Shown here piece after piece: positions 44,735 to 55,140 of a stretch of 64,000 nt of DNA; position 1 is the stretch's first letter, and every line of letters begins with the position of its first letter. Location: the NCBI GenBank assembly GCA_016712665.1, contig JADJQP010000002.1:186001-250000 (forward strand), in the 5' to 3' direction. A model generated the notes under the pieces. The model had not been told where the DNA came from and did no database searches. It worked only from the letters and a program-made list of their open reading frames with translations. The stretch comes from Bacteroidota bacterium. GTDB taxonomy: Bacteria; Bacteroidota; Bacteroidia; Chitinophagales; Chitinophagaceae. Both the position numbers and the translations under genes were made by a program.

Positions 44735-47700
44735 TTAGTTTTTTCGAATGGTTTGACTAAAGTTCAAACCTTTTTGGTTGCTTACTTTTACCATATAAAC
44801 GCCATCAGCCAAGCCTTCCATGCTAATGTCGGTCTTGTTGTTGCCGGCTTGCAACTGCATATCGATGGCCTTCACCACCCTACCCGTTGCATCCAATAGT
44901 TTCACTTGAGCAATGGTTGCTTTTGGTGTGTTGATTTCAATATTCAGTTGGGTATTCACCGGATTCGGATATAAGGTAACCAAGGTTTCATTGCCATGGT
45001 ACACATTCACTACTTTGCTATAGCTGATGTTTCCATCCAAATCTACTTGTTGTAGTCGGTAGTAATTATGACCGGCATATGGTGTTGCATCGGTATAATC
45101 ATATGCTAGCGATACCACACTATTGCCACCTACTGCCTTACTGGCGATTTTGCCTGAAAGGGCCGTAAACGTTTTTCCATCTTTACTGTTTTCCAATACA
45201 AAATGACTATTGTTGTGCTCGCTGCTAGTCACCCAGTTTAATAAAGAGGTATTCTCTACTTTCTTACCACTAAAACTCAATAGACTGATCGGTAATGGTA
45301 CATTGCCCGGATTGGCCGCATGTGCATAGAAATATGAGAAGCTATCTACAGGAAAACAAACCGTCCATACTGTTGTTAATGGATCATAACTGGTGGTAAT
45401 ATTTGCATTCGGTATCACTACTGCCGTATGACCCGGTGTGGTAATATCTCCATTGTCTACTTTCGATATCACCAAATTGGCATTCGGTGTAATTTGAGGC
45501 CAGCCATTTAGTAAGGAGAAGGAATTAAACTGTGCAAAATCATCTTCCAAGAAGTACAAGCATACATTCGCATTCGTTTGTGTGCTTGGGGTTATCTGAT
45601 AATGACGATTTACATACGGTTGACCATTGTGAACCTGCGTACTCGCATCAATCCACTCACAAACAGTTGTGCTGCCTAAACTCGTTGCATTGGCTACATC
45701 CGTTATATGAACAATTCGCTTACAGTCAGCAGGATTATATAAGGTATCGGTTATCCCATCGCTTAGTGTCATGGTATTGCATCCCACAAAACCAGGTATG
45801 GAGTAATTTAATATGTCCTGATTGGCAATGAGCGCACCAGCCGTTGACAATTCTATTAACGCAATGGCGGTATCTGCACAAACAGGTATGGTATTGGTAG
45901 CAAGTACTATATACACCGTATCGGATACCGTTACATTATGAGGGTTGGGATAAGGAATGGTACAAGCTGCGTCTGAAAAGTATAAGGTATCCGTACCCGG
46001 TGGAACCGTAGCAAATGGATCTATCAAAGTAGCCACATCGATAGATGCAGGGGCACAAGCATTGCCGGTAACATACAAGGCAGGAAACTCAGGTTGAGGA
46101 TTCACTTGCAATACCACAGAGTCTGTAGCAGAACAGCCCGCCAAATTAGTCACTTTTGAATACACCACTGTACTAGCTGAAGTATCATTGGTAGGTGTAG
46201 GTAATAAATAAAATAATCCCTGATCGCCATAGTACTGTACCGTAACACCCGCAGCAAAACCACTTACAGGACCATCTACAGTAGTTAAATCAAAAATAGC
46301 ACCATTACTTCCAGCAGGACTTTCGCATAAGGCAATCGTATCTTGAAATACAGAAGGAGATGGATTAATAACCAAACTCACCGGTACACGACAAGAGGAC
46401 GAACCCACACAAGCTGCATAAAAGGTATACGTGCCGGGTGTATTGGAATTGTTGATGCCACTACCCGGAGTAATAATCGGATCAAATGGCGACAAGGAAT
46501 ACAAACTAGCCCCACCACTTGGTACATTATACCATTCATAAGCGGATGGCACATACTGATAATATACTTTTAATTTCACTACGGTGGGCGCTCCTGCATT
46601 CAAACCAATATCGGAGGTGTTTTGATTATCGTTCCAGGTTTCAAAATAACCCACATTCAAGGGTGCCAAAGGATTTGCCTGTAAATAGCTGAAAATACTT
46701 CCTAACTGAGCGGGTGTAATATGACGTGTATTCGTAAAATTTGCATTATTACCGGTTGACAAACCAGCTAATACAATATCGCCTGCATTGACATTATAGC
46801 CTTGTGGACAAGGGGCAAATAAAGTAGGAACAACTGGAGTACCGCTATAAAGGATAAACCTAGGTTCGGTAATAAAGTTTGAGGATAAATTAGTAAGTGT
46901 CAAAACGCCATTTTGAGTAAAAGGACGCTCCCGGCGGTAATGCAGGTATAGACATCGCATTGGCAAGGTTACCTGCAAACTGATTGGCGCATGCAGCACC
47001 GGGCACCGTTTGACTAGTACCACCAGAGGTAGCACCCACATTATCAGGTGTCGGGGTCAATGTAAAAGTAATTTCCAGCGAGTCGTTGATAGGGGTTGCA
47101 CAACCACTTACGGTAAGTCCCTGACCAAAAGGAATGCTGGCATACTGACAAAGATTATAATTCGGACCAGCGGTTGGTCGATAGTTGATACGTACTAAAG
47201 GGCTTGGAAGGGAGTCGTTTTGCAAACTGCCATTCACCACACCACCGGCATTGCCAATGCTTAAGGTACTATTGATATAATACGTACCCCCTGCATACAA
47301 ATTAACACCGGGTATCAATACAGGTACCGTATTAGCTGCATACGGATTAAGAGTTAAGGCAGGGTTCACATTGCCATAATAATAATTCACACCCAAAGGA
47401 CCTGTTACCGCAAGGGTACAGGTTATTGGATTGGTAGCTACCGTAATCGGCATCGAGCCATAGTTGGTAACCGATAAAACCATATTCACATTCGCAGCAT
47501 AACAATTGCCTGCAGCACCGGTTATCGCTGTAACAGCTGGATCGTGATTAGAAGCCGGAATAATATTTACCAGATAATCCTCCGCCTCTCCAAACGTAGA
47601 ATTGGTAGGACCACAAGGCTGTAAATTCGTCATCTGTGCATCATCACCTCCTCGTAAACGCATACGAGTTAAGCCGGGTAAGGAACCTGGAGGGGCTGTA

Positions 47701-48860
47701 ATTGGAAGTACATGCACTCCATTAGGACCTGCATCAGTACCCGGTGAAAAATATTCTGAAGGCTCAAAAGATCCACTATGATTAAAATCAATCCAAACAC
47801 CTAAATACTGTGTCAAATCCGTACCGTGTGTAACAGACAAATTGGAAGCTAGCCCAACATACAGATTAGGGGTCGCCAACACATTGGCCACCTGCTGTGC
47901 AGTATAATCCACCCAATAAGGAGCTACATTACCGGCAGCGGCTGTATTATTTGTCAGGGTTCCCAAGGTTACATTCGCAATATTATCGCCGCCGCCACCG
48001 TTCACATAGGTAGGAATACACCAGCAATTACCAGTCGGACTCCAAGGTTGCACAATACAAGAACCTGAAGCAATAGAGGTATCAAAGCCACCACCGGGAT
48101 TCGTACAAGTAACAATGCAACGGAAATAATTAGTAGAACCCGGTGTTGGTGTATACACGTAAGGTATTGTAGTAGCGCCTACTATGGGAGTATAGGTACC
48201 GGGTAATCCGGTGGGAGATTGCAACCATTGATAAATGAGACCACCTGCTAACGTTTGTCCTGCCAGATTTAAGGTTACAGATATACCGGGGCAGGGATTT
48301 GCAGGGGCCACGGAGGCGGTACCTCCTACTGGATTCCCAGCGCAAGGTGTATTGGCAGCAATGGTAATATTATAATCCTCATATTCTCCAAAACCTGTCA
48401 GACCACAAGATTGGGCCTGCGTTACTACGGTATTAAACCAACTACAGGTGCGCATTCTTCTTATACCGGGTGAGGCTCCCAGAGGAATTGTAATATTACC
48501 TGTTAAAATATTTGCTGAAGTATTGGTTCCGGTAGGTGAAGCCCATACGAACTCCCCTAAATCATTAAAGTCATTATTTCCATTATAATCAATCCAAATA
48601 CCAAATCCTTGTCCCCAAGTTGGACTACCTGATTGTATGGTAAAGGGATATATAAGGCCTTGTACGTAAGTTCCGGTCATCGGAAATAAGGTATAATCAG
48701 CCGCCGCATCTCCACTATTTAAGTTGGAAATAGCTCCAAAAGTGAAGTTATTGATATAATCCCCTGAAGCACCGACTTGCGTTACCGTGGGGGTACACTG
48801 TGCCATACCTTTAAACTGAAAAAAGGCAAGAAAAAATAAAAAGAGTAGTGTTTGTTTCAT
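44735..48860 (-). CDS. Very long T9SS protein with GEVED domains, one frameshift
   Basis: About 1,375 aa after repair. Signal peptide MKQTLLFLFFLAFFQFKGMAQ; two GEVED modules (FGIWIDYNGNNDFNDLGEFV...FGEYEDYNITI and LGVWIDFNHSGSFEPSEYF...FGEAEDYLVNI); Ig-like and Pro/Thr-rich middle; then a late FISE-like segment (PLPISLLSFSGKKVENTSLL) and a type A sorting domain (YPNPVNTQLNIEINT ... LADGVYMVKVSN). The break is in the A4 run at 46919-46922, one base too many; removal restores LPPGASFTQNGVLTLTN. This is a surface adhesin-like or matrix-like protein of unknown ligand. It has its own terminator at 44690-44713. Confidence 0.85.
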
Positions 48861-49100
48861 GTAAAGTTTATTAAAATGAAAATTGAAAGAATATAGGCAA
48901 ATCTACATTATTTCTATAATAAATTACTTTTTGATAACAAATTTTGACAAAACATGCATTTTATTTGAAAAGCGCCATTCCACGGTTCTAAACGAATAAT
49001 TATTAGCAAAGTGCACTCCCCCGTCCCTTATCTATTTATGCGATAGCAACTTCACATATCCATTTCGATTATTTTTTTATAAAAATCAAAACTTGCTTTA

Positions 49101-49108
49101 TACATTTG
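49101..49108 (+). promoter_or_regulatory. -7 element four bases before an ATG
   Basis: TACATTTG, perfect TAnnTTTG, ends 4 bp before the ATG at 49113. If used, transcription would begin at or beside the start codon, giving a leaderless or nearly leaderless mRNA. No -33 box was identified. Confidence 0.45.
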
Positions 49109-49112
49109 TCCA

Positions 49113-49873
49113 ATGAATTATCAATTACCACAAATCCCGCTTCGTACATCCAAACCCAGAACAGACGGAATTACTATGGTGATGGACAAGGGACTCAGTA
49201 TCCAAGAAACGCATAATTTTATTTCTGTTGCCGAGCCTTACATCGATTTGGTAAAACTAGGCTTTGGCACCTCAATGGTAACACCAAATTTGAAAGAAAA
49301 ACTGGCGGTATATGCAACGAATAATATTCCAGTATATCTTGGAGGAACCTTATTTGAGGCATTTCTTATTAGAAACTGCTTCGATGAATATTTGCACATG
49401 GTGCAAGAATTTGGCCTTACCTATGTGGAGGTTTCAGACGGTTCCATTAGCATACCACACAGTGAAAAATGCGGATATATTGAAAAATTGGCCAAGCATG
49501 TAACCGTTTTGAGTGAGGTCGGTAGCAAAGATGCTGCCCATATCATTCCTCCTTATAAATGGATAGAATTAATGAAAGCGGAGTTGGAAGCCGGTAGTGA
49601 ATATGTAATTGCGGAAGCGCGTGAGGCTGGGAATGTAGGCATTTATCGTAGTAGCGGCGAGGTAAGAGAAGGCTTGGTTCAAGAAATATTAACTCAAATT
49701 CCGCAGGAAAAATTATTTGGGAGGCACCGCAAAAAGCACAACAGGTATACTTTCTAGAACTATGTGGCTGCAATGTTAATTTAGGAAATATTGCCCCCAA
49801 TGAGGTAATCCCATTAGAAGCAACCCGTGTTGGCTTAAGAGGCGATACCTTTATGTTTTATTTGAATAAATAG
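49113..49873 (+). CDS. comA: Phosphosulfolactate synthase family protein (ComA-like), one frameshift
   Basis: About 253 aa after repair. The family enzyme makes phosphosulfolactate from phosphoenolpyruvate and sulfite. Motifs follow the family order: KPRTDGITMVMDKGLS, DLVKLGFGTS, VYLGGTLFEAFL, VEVSDGSISIPH, VLSEVGSKDA and IAEAREAGNVGIYRS. The frame as read stops at 49757; one A added to the A5 run at 49708-49712 gives EKIIWEAPQKAQQVYFLELC and runs to 49873 with the typical RVGLRGDTFMFYLNK end. ComA is known from coenzyme M synthesis in methanogens and its bacterial homologues occur in spore formers and some Bacteroidota; its product here is uncertain. The -7 element is only 4 bp before the start. 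aroE begins 6 bp after the stop. Confidence 0.82.
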
Positions 49874-49879
49874 TCCCAA

Positions 49880-50626
49880 GTGCAACATTTTGGACTAATT
49901 GGCCTTTCATTAAAACATTCATTTTCCGAAGCATATTTTAGTAAGAGATTTGAAGAAGAACAGCTTGAGGCTTGCTACAGAAATATAGAATTACCTGATT
50001 TAGAAGCCCTTTCTCAAATCATTTCCGAAAAAAACCTTTCCGGTTTCAATGTTACTATCCCATTTAAAGAAAAAATTATTTCGCATTTGGATTCTGTTTC
50101 TAAGGATGCCGCAGCCATCGGTGCTGTTAATTGTGTTAAAATAAATAATGGCAAACGATTCGGTTATAACACAGATTATATTGGTTTTGAAAAATCTTTT
50201 CTAAGTCACTTATCGCTCGAACCAATAGGAAATCTGCATGCACTAATTTGTGGAACCGGTGGTTCTAGCAAAGCCGTTCAATATTGCCTCAAGAAACACC
50301 AAATACCTTACCAATTGTTAAGTAGAAATAGAAGGAATGATATTCTTTCTTATTCGGATGTAACCCAAAAAATCATCGAAACCCATCAGCTGATTATTAA
50401 TACAACACCGGTTGGGATGTTTCCCAACACCAGTAATTTACTACCACTACCCTATCAATATATTACTCATAAACATTTTTGTTTTGATTTAATATACAAT
50501 CCTGACATTTCATCCTTTCTACAAAAAAGTTCAAATCAAGGGGCCACCATCAAAAATGGACTCCAAATGTTGCATATTCAGGCCGATGAATCATATAAAA
50601 TATTCTTCAATAAAGATTCAAAATAA
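49880..50626 (+). CDS. aroE: Shikimate dehydrogenase
   Basis: 248 aa, NADPH-dependent step of the shikimate pathway to aromatic amino acids. Substrate-binding motifs GLIGLSLKHSFSEAYF and GFNVTIPFKEKI (catalytic Lys) are intact, as are AVNCVK and GYNTDYIGF. The cofactor domain shows CGTGGSSKAV and the late INTTPVGMFP and NGLQMLHIQA. The start is GTG at 49880, six bases past the stop of comA, where it fits the family N-terminus without extension. The spacing suggests co-transcription. Confidence 0.93.
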   Translation: MQHFGLIGLSLKHSFSEAYFSKRFEEEQLEACYRNIELPDLEALSQIISEKNLSGFNVTIPFKEKIISHLDSVSKDAAAIGAVNCVKINNGKRFGYNTDYIGFEKSFLSHLSLEPIGNLHALICGTGGSSKAVQYCLKKHQIPYQLLSRNRRNDILSYSDVTQKIIETHQLIINTTPVGMFPNTSNLLPLPYQYITHKHFCFDLIYNPDISSFLQKSSNQGATIKNGLQMLHIQADESYKIFFNKDSK

Positions 50627-50699
50627 GTTGCCTTTATAGCCAACAGATTTTTTCCTATTTTTACCATGTATATTCAATTTGTAAATAAAAAATATTCTG

Positions 50700-52550
50700 A
50701 TGATTAGAATCCAGCTTTGCCTTCTTTTGACATTATTCATAAGTGCCTGCAAACCCAAAAACTCCGATAATTCTATAGTCCTAAATCCTAATACGCATTC
50801 CTTTTCAAATCTTGAAAAGGTGATGACCACGCATCTTAATTGGGATGCACAAATCAACTTTGATTTAAAACAAGTAAGTGGCACGGCTACCTGGAATTTT
50901 AAAAACCCTTCAAAAGAAAAATACATCCATTTTGATACCTATGATTTAACCATCAAAAAAATTAAGGTCAACGGAAAAGAAACACAGTATTTCTTAACAC
51001 CCTTTGTAGAGCATTATGGGAGCGGACTTTCCATACCCATAACATCCAATGATACCATACTCTCTATTGAATACCTTACCGGTGCAAACGCCAATGCACT
51101 TCAATGGTTGTCGCCTGAGCAAACAGCTGGTAAAAAACTTCCGTATCTGTTTACACAATGCGAAAGTATTCAAGCGCGCTCTCTGCTTCCATGTCAGGAC
51201 GCTCCCTTAAACCGGATCACCTATCATGCACAAGTACAAGTTCCTAAAGGGATGATGGCCATTATGAGTGCTAAGAATCCTACTAAAAAAAATGAAAGTG
51301 GGATTTATGAATTTGAAATGGAAATACCGATACCTACTTACCTAATAGCTCTAGCTGCAGGTGATATCGCCTATCAACCTATTAACGAACGATGCGGGGT
51401 TTATACGGAACCCTCCATGCTAGCTGAAGCAGCAAATGAATTGAGTGATATCCCAAAAATGATGCAGGCAGCCGAAGACCTAGGCGGAAAATACCGCTGG
51501 GGCAAATATGATGTCCTTATTGCTCCCCCCTCCTTTCCCATTGGAGGAATGGAAAACCCACGACTTACCTTTGCTACACCAACCATCATTGCAGGTGATA
51601 AAAGCTTGGTTTCACTGATTGCACATGAGATGGCACATAGCTGGAGCGGAAACTTGGTGACGAATGCCAACTGGAATGACTTATGGCTCAATGAAGGATT
51701 TACTACCTATTTTGAAAGACGAATTATGGAAAAAATTACCGATCCTTCTTATACAGATATGTTATGGGAAATCGGATATCAGGATTTGCAAAGTGATCTG
51801 ACAAGTCTAGGAAATACGCATCAAGACACTCGCTTAAAGGTAGATTTAAAGGCAGAGAACCGGATGATGCATTTTCAAATATCCCGTACGAAAAAGGAGC
51901 TGTATTTTTAAGAATGCTGGAGCAGAATGTGGGTAGACAAAATTTGATGCGTTCCTAAATGCCTACTTTTCAACCAATGCGTTTCTTCCAATTACTACAG
52001 AAAAATGTCTAGCATTTATGGACAAACATCTTTTAATGAAGATACCGTTGCACGAAACAAATTGCTTGTAAGACAGTGGATTTATGAACCTGGCTTGCCG
52101 TCCAATTACAATCATACGTTGCCGCTTAGGTTTATGGATATTGACTCGCAGCGCGTTCATTTTGAAAATGAAAATTCGGCAAACTCCCTACAAACTAACG
52201 CTTGGAGTACCCACGAGTGGCTTCAATTTCTTAGAAAATTATCAAGGCCGTTGCCACTTGAAAAATTATCTGATTTAGATTATCGTTATAAACTTTCTAC
52301 ATCATCCAATTGCGAAATTGCAGATGAATGGTACCGCCTTGCCATTGCGTCCAATTACGAAAAAGCATATCCTCACATGGAACATTTTTTAGGGAAGGTA
52401 GGTCGAAAGAAATTTTTGGAACCTTTATATATGGATTTGATAAAAACCGAAAAGGGACGAAAAATGGCTAGTTGTATTTTTGAAAAATCAAGAAGTAATT
52501 ATCATCCGCTAACTGCTGCAAAGATTGAAAAAATACTACAGCAAAAATAA
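50700..52550 (+). CDS. M1 family aminopeptidase (leukotriene A4 hydrolase-like) lipoprotein, three frameshifts
   Basis: About 617 aa after repair. The N-terminus MIRIQLCLLLTLFISAC is a lipoprotein signal with Cys17. The peptidase core has the exopeptidase motif PIGGMENPRLTF and the zinc motif HEMAHSWSGNLVTNANWNDL followed by WLNEGFTTYFE (HExxH-18-E). Three breaks lie in the C-terminal part: CC at 51860-51861 (restored NPDDAFSNIPYEKGA), the TTT run at 51943-51945 (restored NFDAFLNAYFST), and T4 at 52031-52034 (restored KHLFNEDTVARNK). All three lack one base. The helical C-terminus resembles the LTA4-hydrolase group. It probably trims peptides in the periplasm. Confidence 0.88.
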
Positions 52551-52703
52551 GTACTTACAATAATTCAAGTGGTAAAATCTACTTTTTACTATGAATAACG
52601 AATTAAGAATAAAAGAATCTTACTTATCTTTATTTTCCCACCGTCTTTCTTTATACCAAAATTCAATTTTTTCCTTATTGAAAATTCTATACTTTAAAGT
52701 GAG

Positions 52704-53495
52704 TTATATTCCAACAGATTGGTTGGTGGTTTTAGCTCGTTTGACTAAAGGGTCAACCGGTCCTCTATACTTAACCTTCACATTTGTAAAGGCCTGATAC
52801 GCATTTGAAACAGGTGGATCAGTTTCGGTTATTAAATTTATCTTATCTGTATTTTCAACCCCGCTCATCCCCATATCCATACGAGCACCAAATCCAAAAA
52901 CCAACTCGCGGGTAATTAAGATATCTAATCCTAAGGTGCCAAAAACATTTAAATCCGTTTTATTATATAATGGATCTGACAAAGCTGCCTTTGTATGAGC
53001 AGTATCATAATAGGAAACATCCGAATTTTTAATATCAACAATGAAGCGATCATTATTATATCGATTCAACTCATATCGATCTTGATAGTTTGTGAGCATT
53101 CCATAATTGGCACCTACAGTAAACGCAACAGAAACCTGTCTTCTAATATTGGTTCCGAATTGTAAAGCACCTCCTATTCTAAGATAATTTAATCTGGTAT
53201 AAGCATAATAACTAGTACTATCCTGATACTCCCCGAAATAGTTTTGCCCGGCCTGATTATAGGAAACCATTGCCGTAATGCCCATCGGCACAGCCTTAAA
53301 AAGGGTGTAATGATATCCGGCACTTACACCGAGCCCTGGCTTGAAGGTTGGCAAATAATCACCAAAAGCTTTATCATCTTTATTAAGTAAAGTCGTTTTG
53401 CCGATTGTAGTAAAAATACCCAACCTTCCTTCATTTTGCGCAACGGCTGTCAAAGCAAAAATGTTTGCGAAAAGTATTAATATCGTTTTTTTCAT
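52704..53495 (-). CDS. Outer-membrane beta-barrel protein
   Basis: 263 aa. Signal peptide MKKTILILFANIFALTAVAQ, then strands such as LGVSAGYHYTLFKAVPMGIT, YTRLNYLRIGGALQF, SVAFTVGANYGML and VFGFGARMDMGMSGVENTDK. The protein is followed on the same strand, upstream, by a second barrel protein that shares the (R)xDxG(I/M)SxVENT motif, so the two look like diverged tandem copies. The C-terminus here (VKRAKTTNQSVGI) does not end in an aromatic residue. Function unknown; PorT-like barrels are possible relatives. Confidence 0.8.
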   Translation of the reverse strand: MKKTILILFANIFALTAVAQNEGRLGIFTTIGKTTLLNKDDKAFGDYLPTFKPGLGVSAGYHYTLFKAVPMGITAMVSYNQAGQNYFGEYQDSTSYYAYTRLNYLRIGGALQFGTNIRRQVSVAFTVGANYGMLTNYQDRYELNRYNNDRFIVDIKNSDVSYYDTAHTKAALSDPLYNKTDLNVFGTLGLDILITRELVFGFGARMDMGMSGVENTDKINLITETDPPVSNAYQAFTNVKVKYRGPVDPLVKRAKTTNQSVGI

Positions 53496-53534
53496 GTCTA
53501 GTGTTCTATAGCGGTCCTATATTCAAAAATGGTT

Positions 53535-54416
53535 CTAAAAATATTTCTTGATTGTAAGAAATGCTCCAATAGAAAAATTCTTGGTTGCCCTTCTATTTTC
53601 CCCATATCCTGCAGCCTTATCCTCTGGAGTAAGAGAAATAAACTTTGCATAATACCCCTCCCAGTAGTTTAAATCTTGTGGGGTGGGATTTCCATCATAC
53701 GTTATTTTTAAACCTTTAGTATTCTCCACATTTGAGATGCCGACATCACTACGCAATAATAACGATACAACAGTTCGTTTCCACAGTCTGGCCTCTCCAC
53801 CAATTCCAAAAACAAATCCCAAATCAATTGGGTTAAAAACCTTCCCATTAATTTTTCCCATGGTTCCATTATTGTTTAGTCTGTCCCCATCTACTCCATA
53901 TTTAGCAACCTCAATACCTGCTTCGTCCTTGAGGGTGGCTATATCACTAAAATTTGATAGGAGTGCAATGTAAGGCCCAAAACAAACATTTAATCTTGTT
54001 CGGCGATTAGGGTAATATCGATTATATGATTTAAAATAAAACATCAAAGGTAGTTTTAAATAAGTGTGTTTTGCAGTGGCCGACAACTTATATTTTGTAT
54101 TGGTGTCAAGTCCTGTGTATTTCGCACCTGCATTCCAATATAATAATTGACCTCCAAAGCCAAAGGTTGGTTGAAACCAATACATACATTCTGCACCTGC
54201 CGTCCAAGAAAAATTCATAAATTGCGGATCTAATCTTCCATCAGCCCGCAAATCATCCCTATTATTCAGCATTGCTGTAAATCCACCGCCTACCAATCCC
54301 CAATTAAGTCCAACCACAGGGGCATCGTTTTTACCGACCGAACTATACTCATACTGAGCAAATGTGGTGCTACAAGTAAGCAATAACAGAAAACTGTAAA
54401 GATATTTTTTCATCAT
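53535..54416 (-). CDS. Outer-membrane beta-barrel protein, relative of the downstream gene
   Basis: 293 aa from ATG 54416 (MMKKYLYSFLLLLTCSTTFA), which gives a clean signal peptide; the frame is open to 54659 but the extension has no signal character and overlaps the SprT-like gene. Strands include VGLNWGLVGGGFTAML, FGFGGQLLYW, TRLNVCFGPYIALL and SLLLRSDVGISNVENTKG, ending FLTIKKYF with a terminal aromatic residue like many barrels. It shares the VENT motif with the protein encoded just downstream, and 39 bp separates them. A perfect -7 element lies at 54493-54500. Confidence 0.8.
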   Translation of the reverse strand: MMKKYLYSFLLLLTCSTTFAQYEYSSVGKNDAPVVGLNWGLVGGGFTAMLNNRDDLRADGRLDPQFMNFSWTAGAECMYWFQPTFGFGGQLLYWNAGAKYTGLDTNTKYKLSATAKHTYLKLPLMFYFKSYNRYYPNRRTRLNVCFGPYIALLSNFSDIATLKDEAGIEVAKYGVDGDRLNNNGTMGKINGKVFNPIDLGFVFGIGGEARLWKRTVVSLLLRSDVGISNVENTKGLKITYDGNPTPQDLNYWEGYYAKFISLTPEDKAAGYGENRRATKNFSIGAFLTIKKYF

Positions 54417-54492
54417 TAATTTTGATTTAAAACAGTTGTTTCCGATACGAAGCGGAAGTGTGTAAAATTTCATTTTTCTTATTTGTTCCATG

Positions 54493-54500
54493 CAAATATA
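54493..54500 (-). promoter_or_regulatory. -7 element of the barrel gene pair
   Basis: Minus strand reads TATATTTG, perfect to consensus, 76 bp before the ATG at 54416. It lies just beyond the stop of the SprT-like gene. Confidence 0.45.
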
Positions 54501-54522
54501 TAAAAAATGATCACATTTCATA

Positions 54523-55137
54523 CTATTCTTTAAAAACTTCATAAATTCCGGGAAATAAATACAGCTTTTTGGTGTGCAAATTTTCGCAGGCAAATCGACT
54601 GCGACGCTTCTCGCGAATAATGTACACGTCGCCCTTTTCGGTCCTGAAGGTATCGCCAATACTCAATTCATCCACCATTCTCTTGCCGTTTGCCTGATCA
54701 TGTTTAGTAAGTACCTTATATAACATCGGATCCGAACAAGTTGTCGCTGACATATTGCTTAACGATTGCTCTAGGGCCCTTTTGATATCCTCAGGAAAAA
54801 TACCTTTTTCGACATACGTTTGAAGGAGCTGCCGAAAATGCCCCTTCCACTCCTTACCATGTGGTTGGGTACGGCCACCATGTTGTACGAAATTCACCAA
54901 ATGCGCCAGCTCATGAACATAAGTTATAAGAAAATGAAACCTATTCAAATTGGCATTGACCGAGATGGTATGTGGCTTTCCACGGTGAGAAGGTCGATAG
55001 TCCCCTAAAATTGTTTTTCGTTCCCTTTTAATTTTAAGGTGGATTTTGTACCGATGCATGGATTCCAACACCATTTCAAAGGCCCCCTCGGGTAAAAAGT
55101 CTTTGATAACCTCAAGTTCTCGTTTTACTAAAGCCAT
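54523..55137 (-). CDS. SprT-like zinc metalloprotease-fold protein
   Basis: 204 aa, cytoplasmic. The zinc motif is TYVHELAHLVNFVQHGG (HExxH), followed by QPHGKEWKGHFRQLLQTY with a second conserved His and the helical segment seen in SprT domains. The N-terminus (FEMVLESMHRYKIHLKI) and the basic C-terminal part are family-typical. SprT-like domains occur in DNA-protein crosslink proteases such as eukaryotic SPRTN, but bacterial members are uncharacterised. It begins 3 bp after the end of kdsA on the same strand, so the two are probably co-transcribed. Confidence 0.88.
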   Translation of the reverse strand: MALVKRELEVIKDFLPEGAFEMVLESMHRYKIHLKIKRERKTILGDYRPSHRGKPHTISVNANLNRFHFLITYVHELAHLVNFVQHGGRTQPHGKEWKGHFRQLLQTYVEKGIFPEDIKRALEQSLSNMSATTCSDPMLYKVLTKHDQANGKRMVDELSIGDTFRTEKGDVYIIREKRRSRFACENLHTKKLYLFPGIYEVFKE

Positions 55138-55140
55138 GGC

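Noticed and set aside
52591..52797. Small plus-strand frame after the M1 peptidase
   Set aside because: It overlaps the end of the opposite-strand barrel gene, has no promoter or homologous feature and reads as random AT-rich text.
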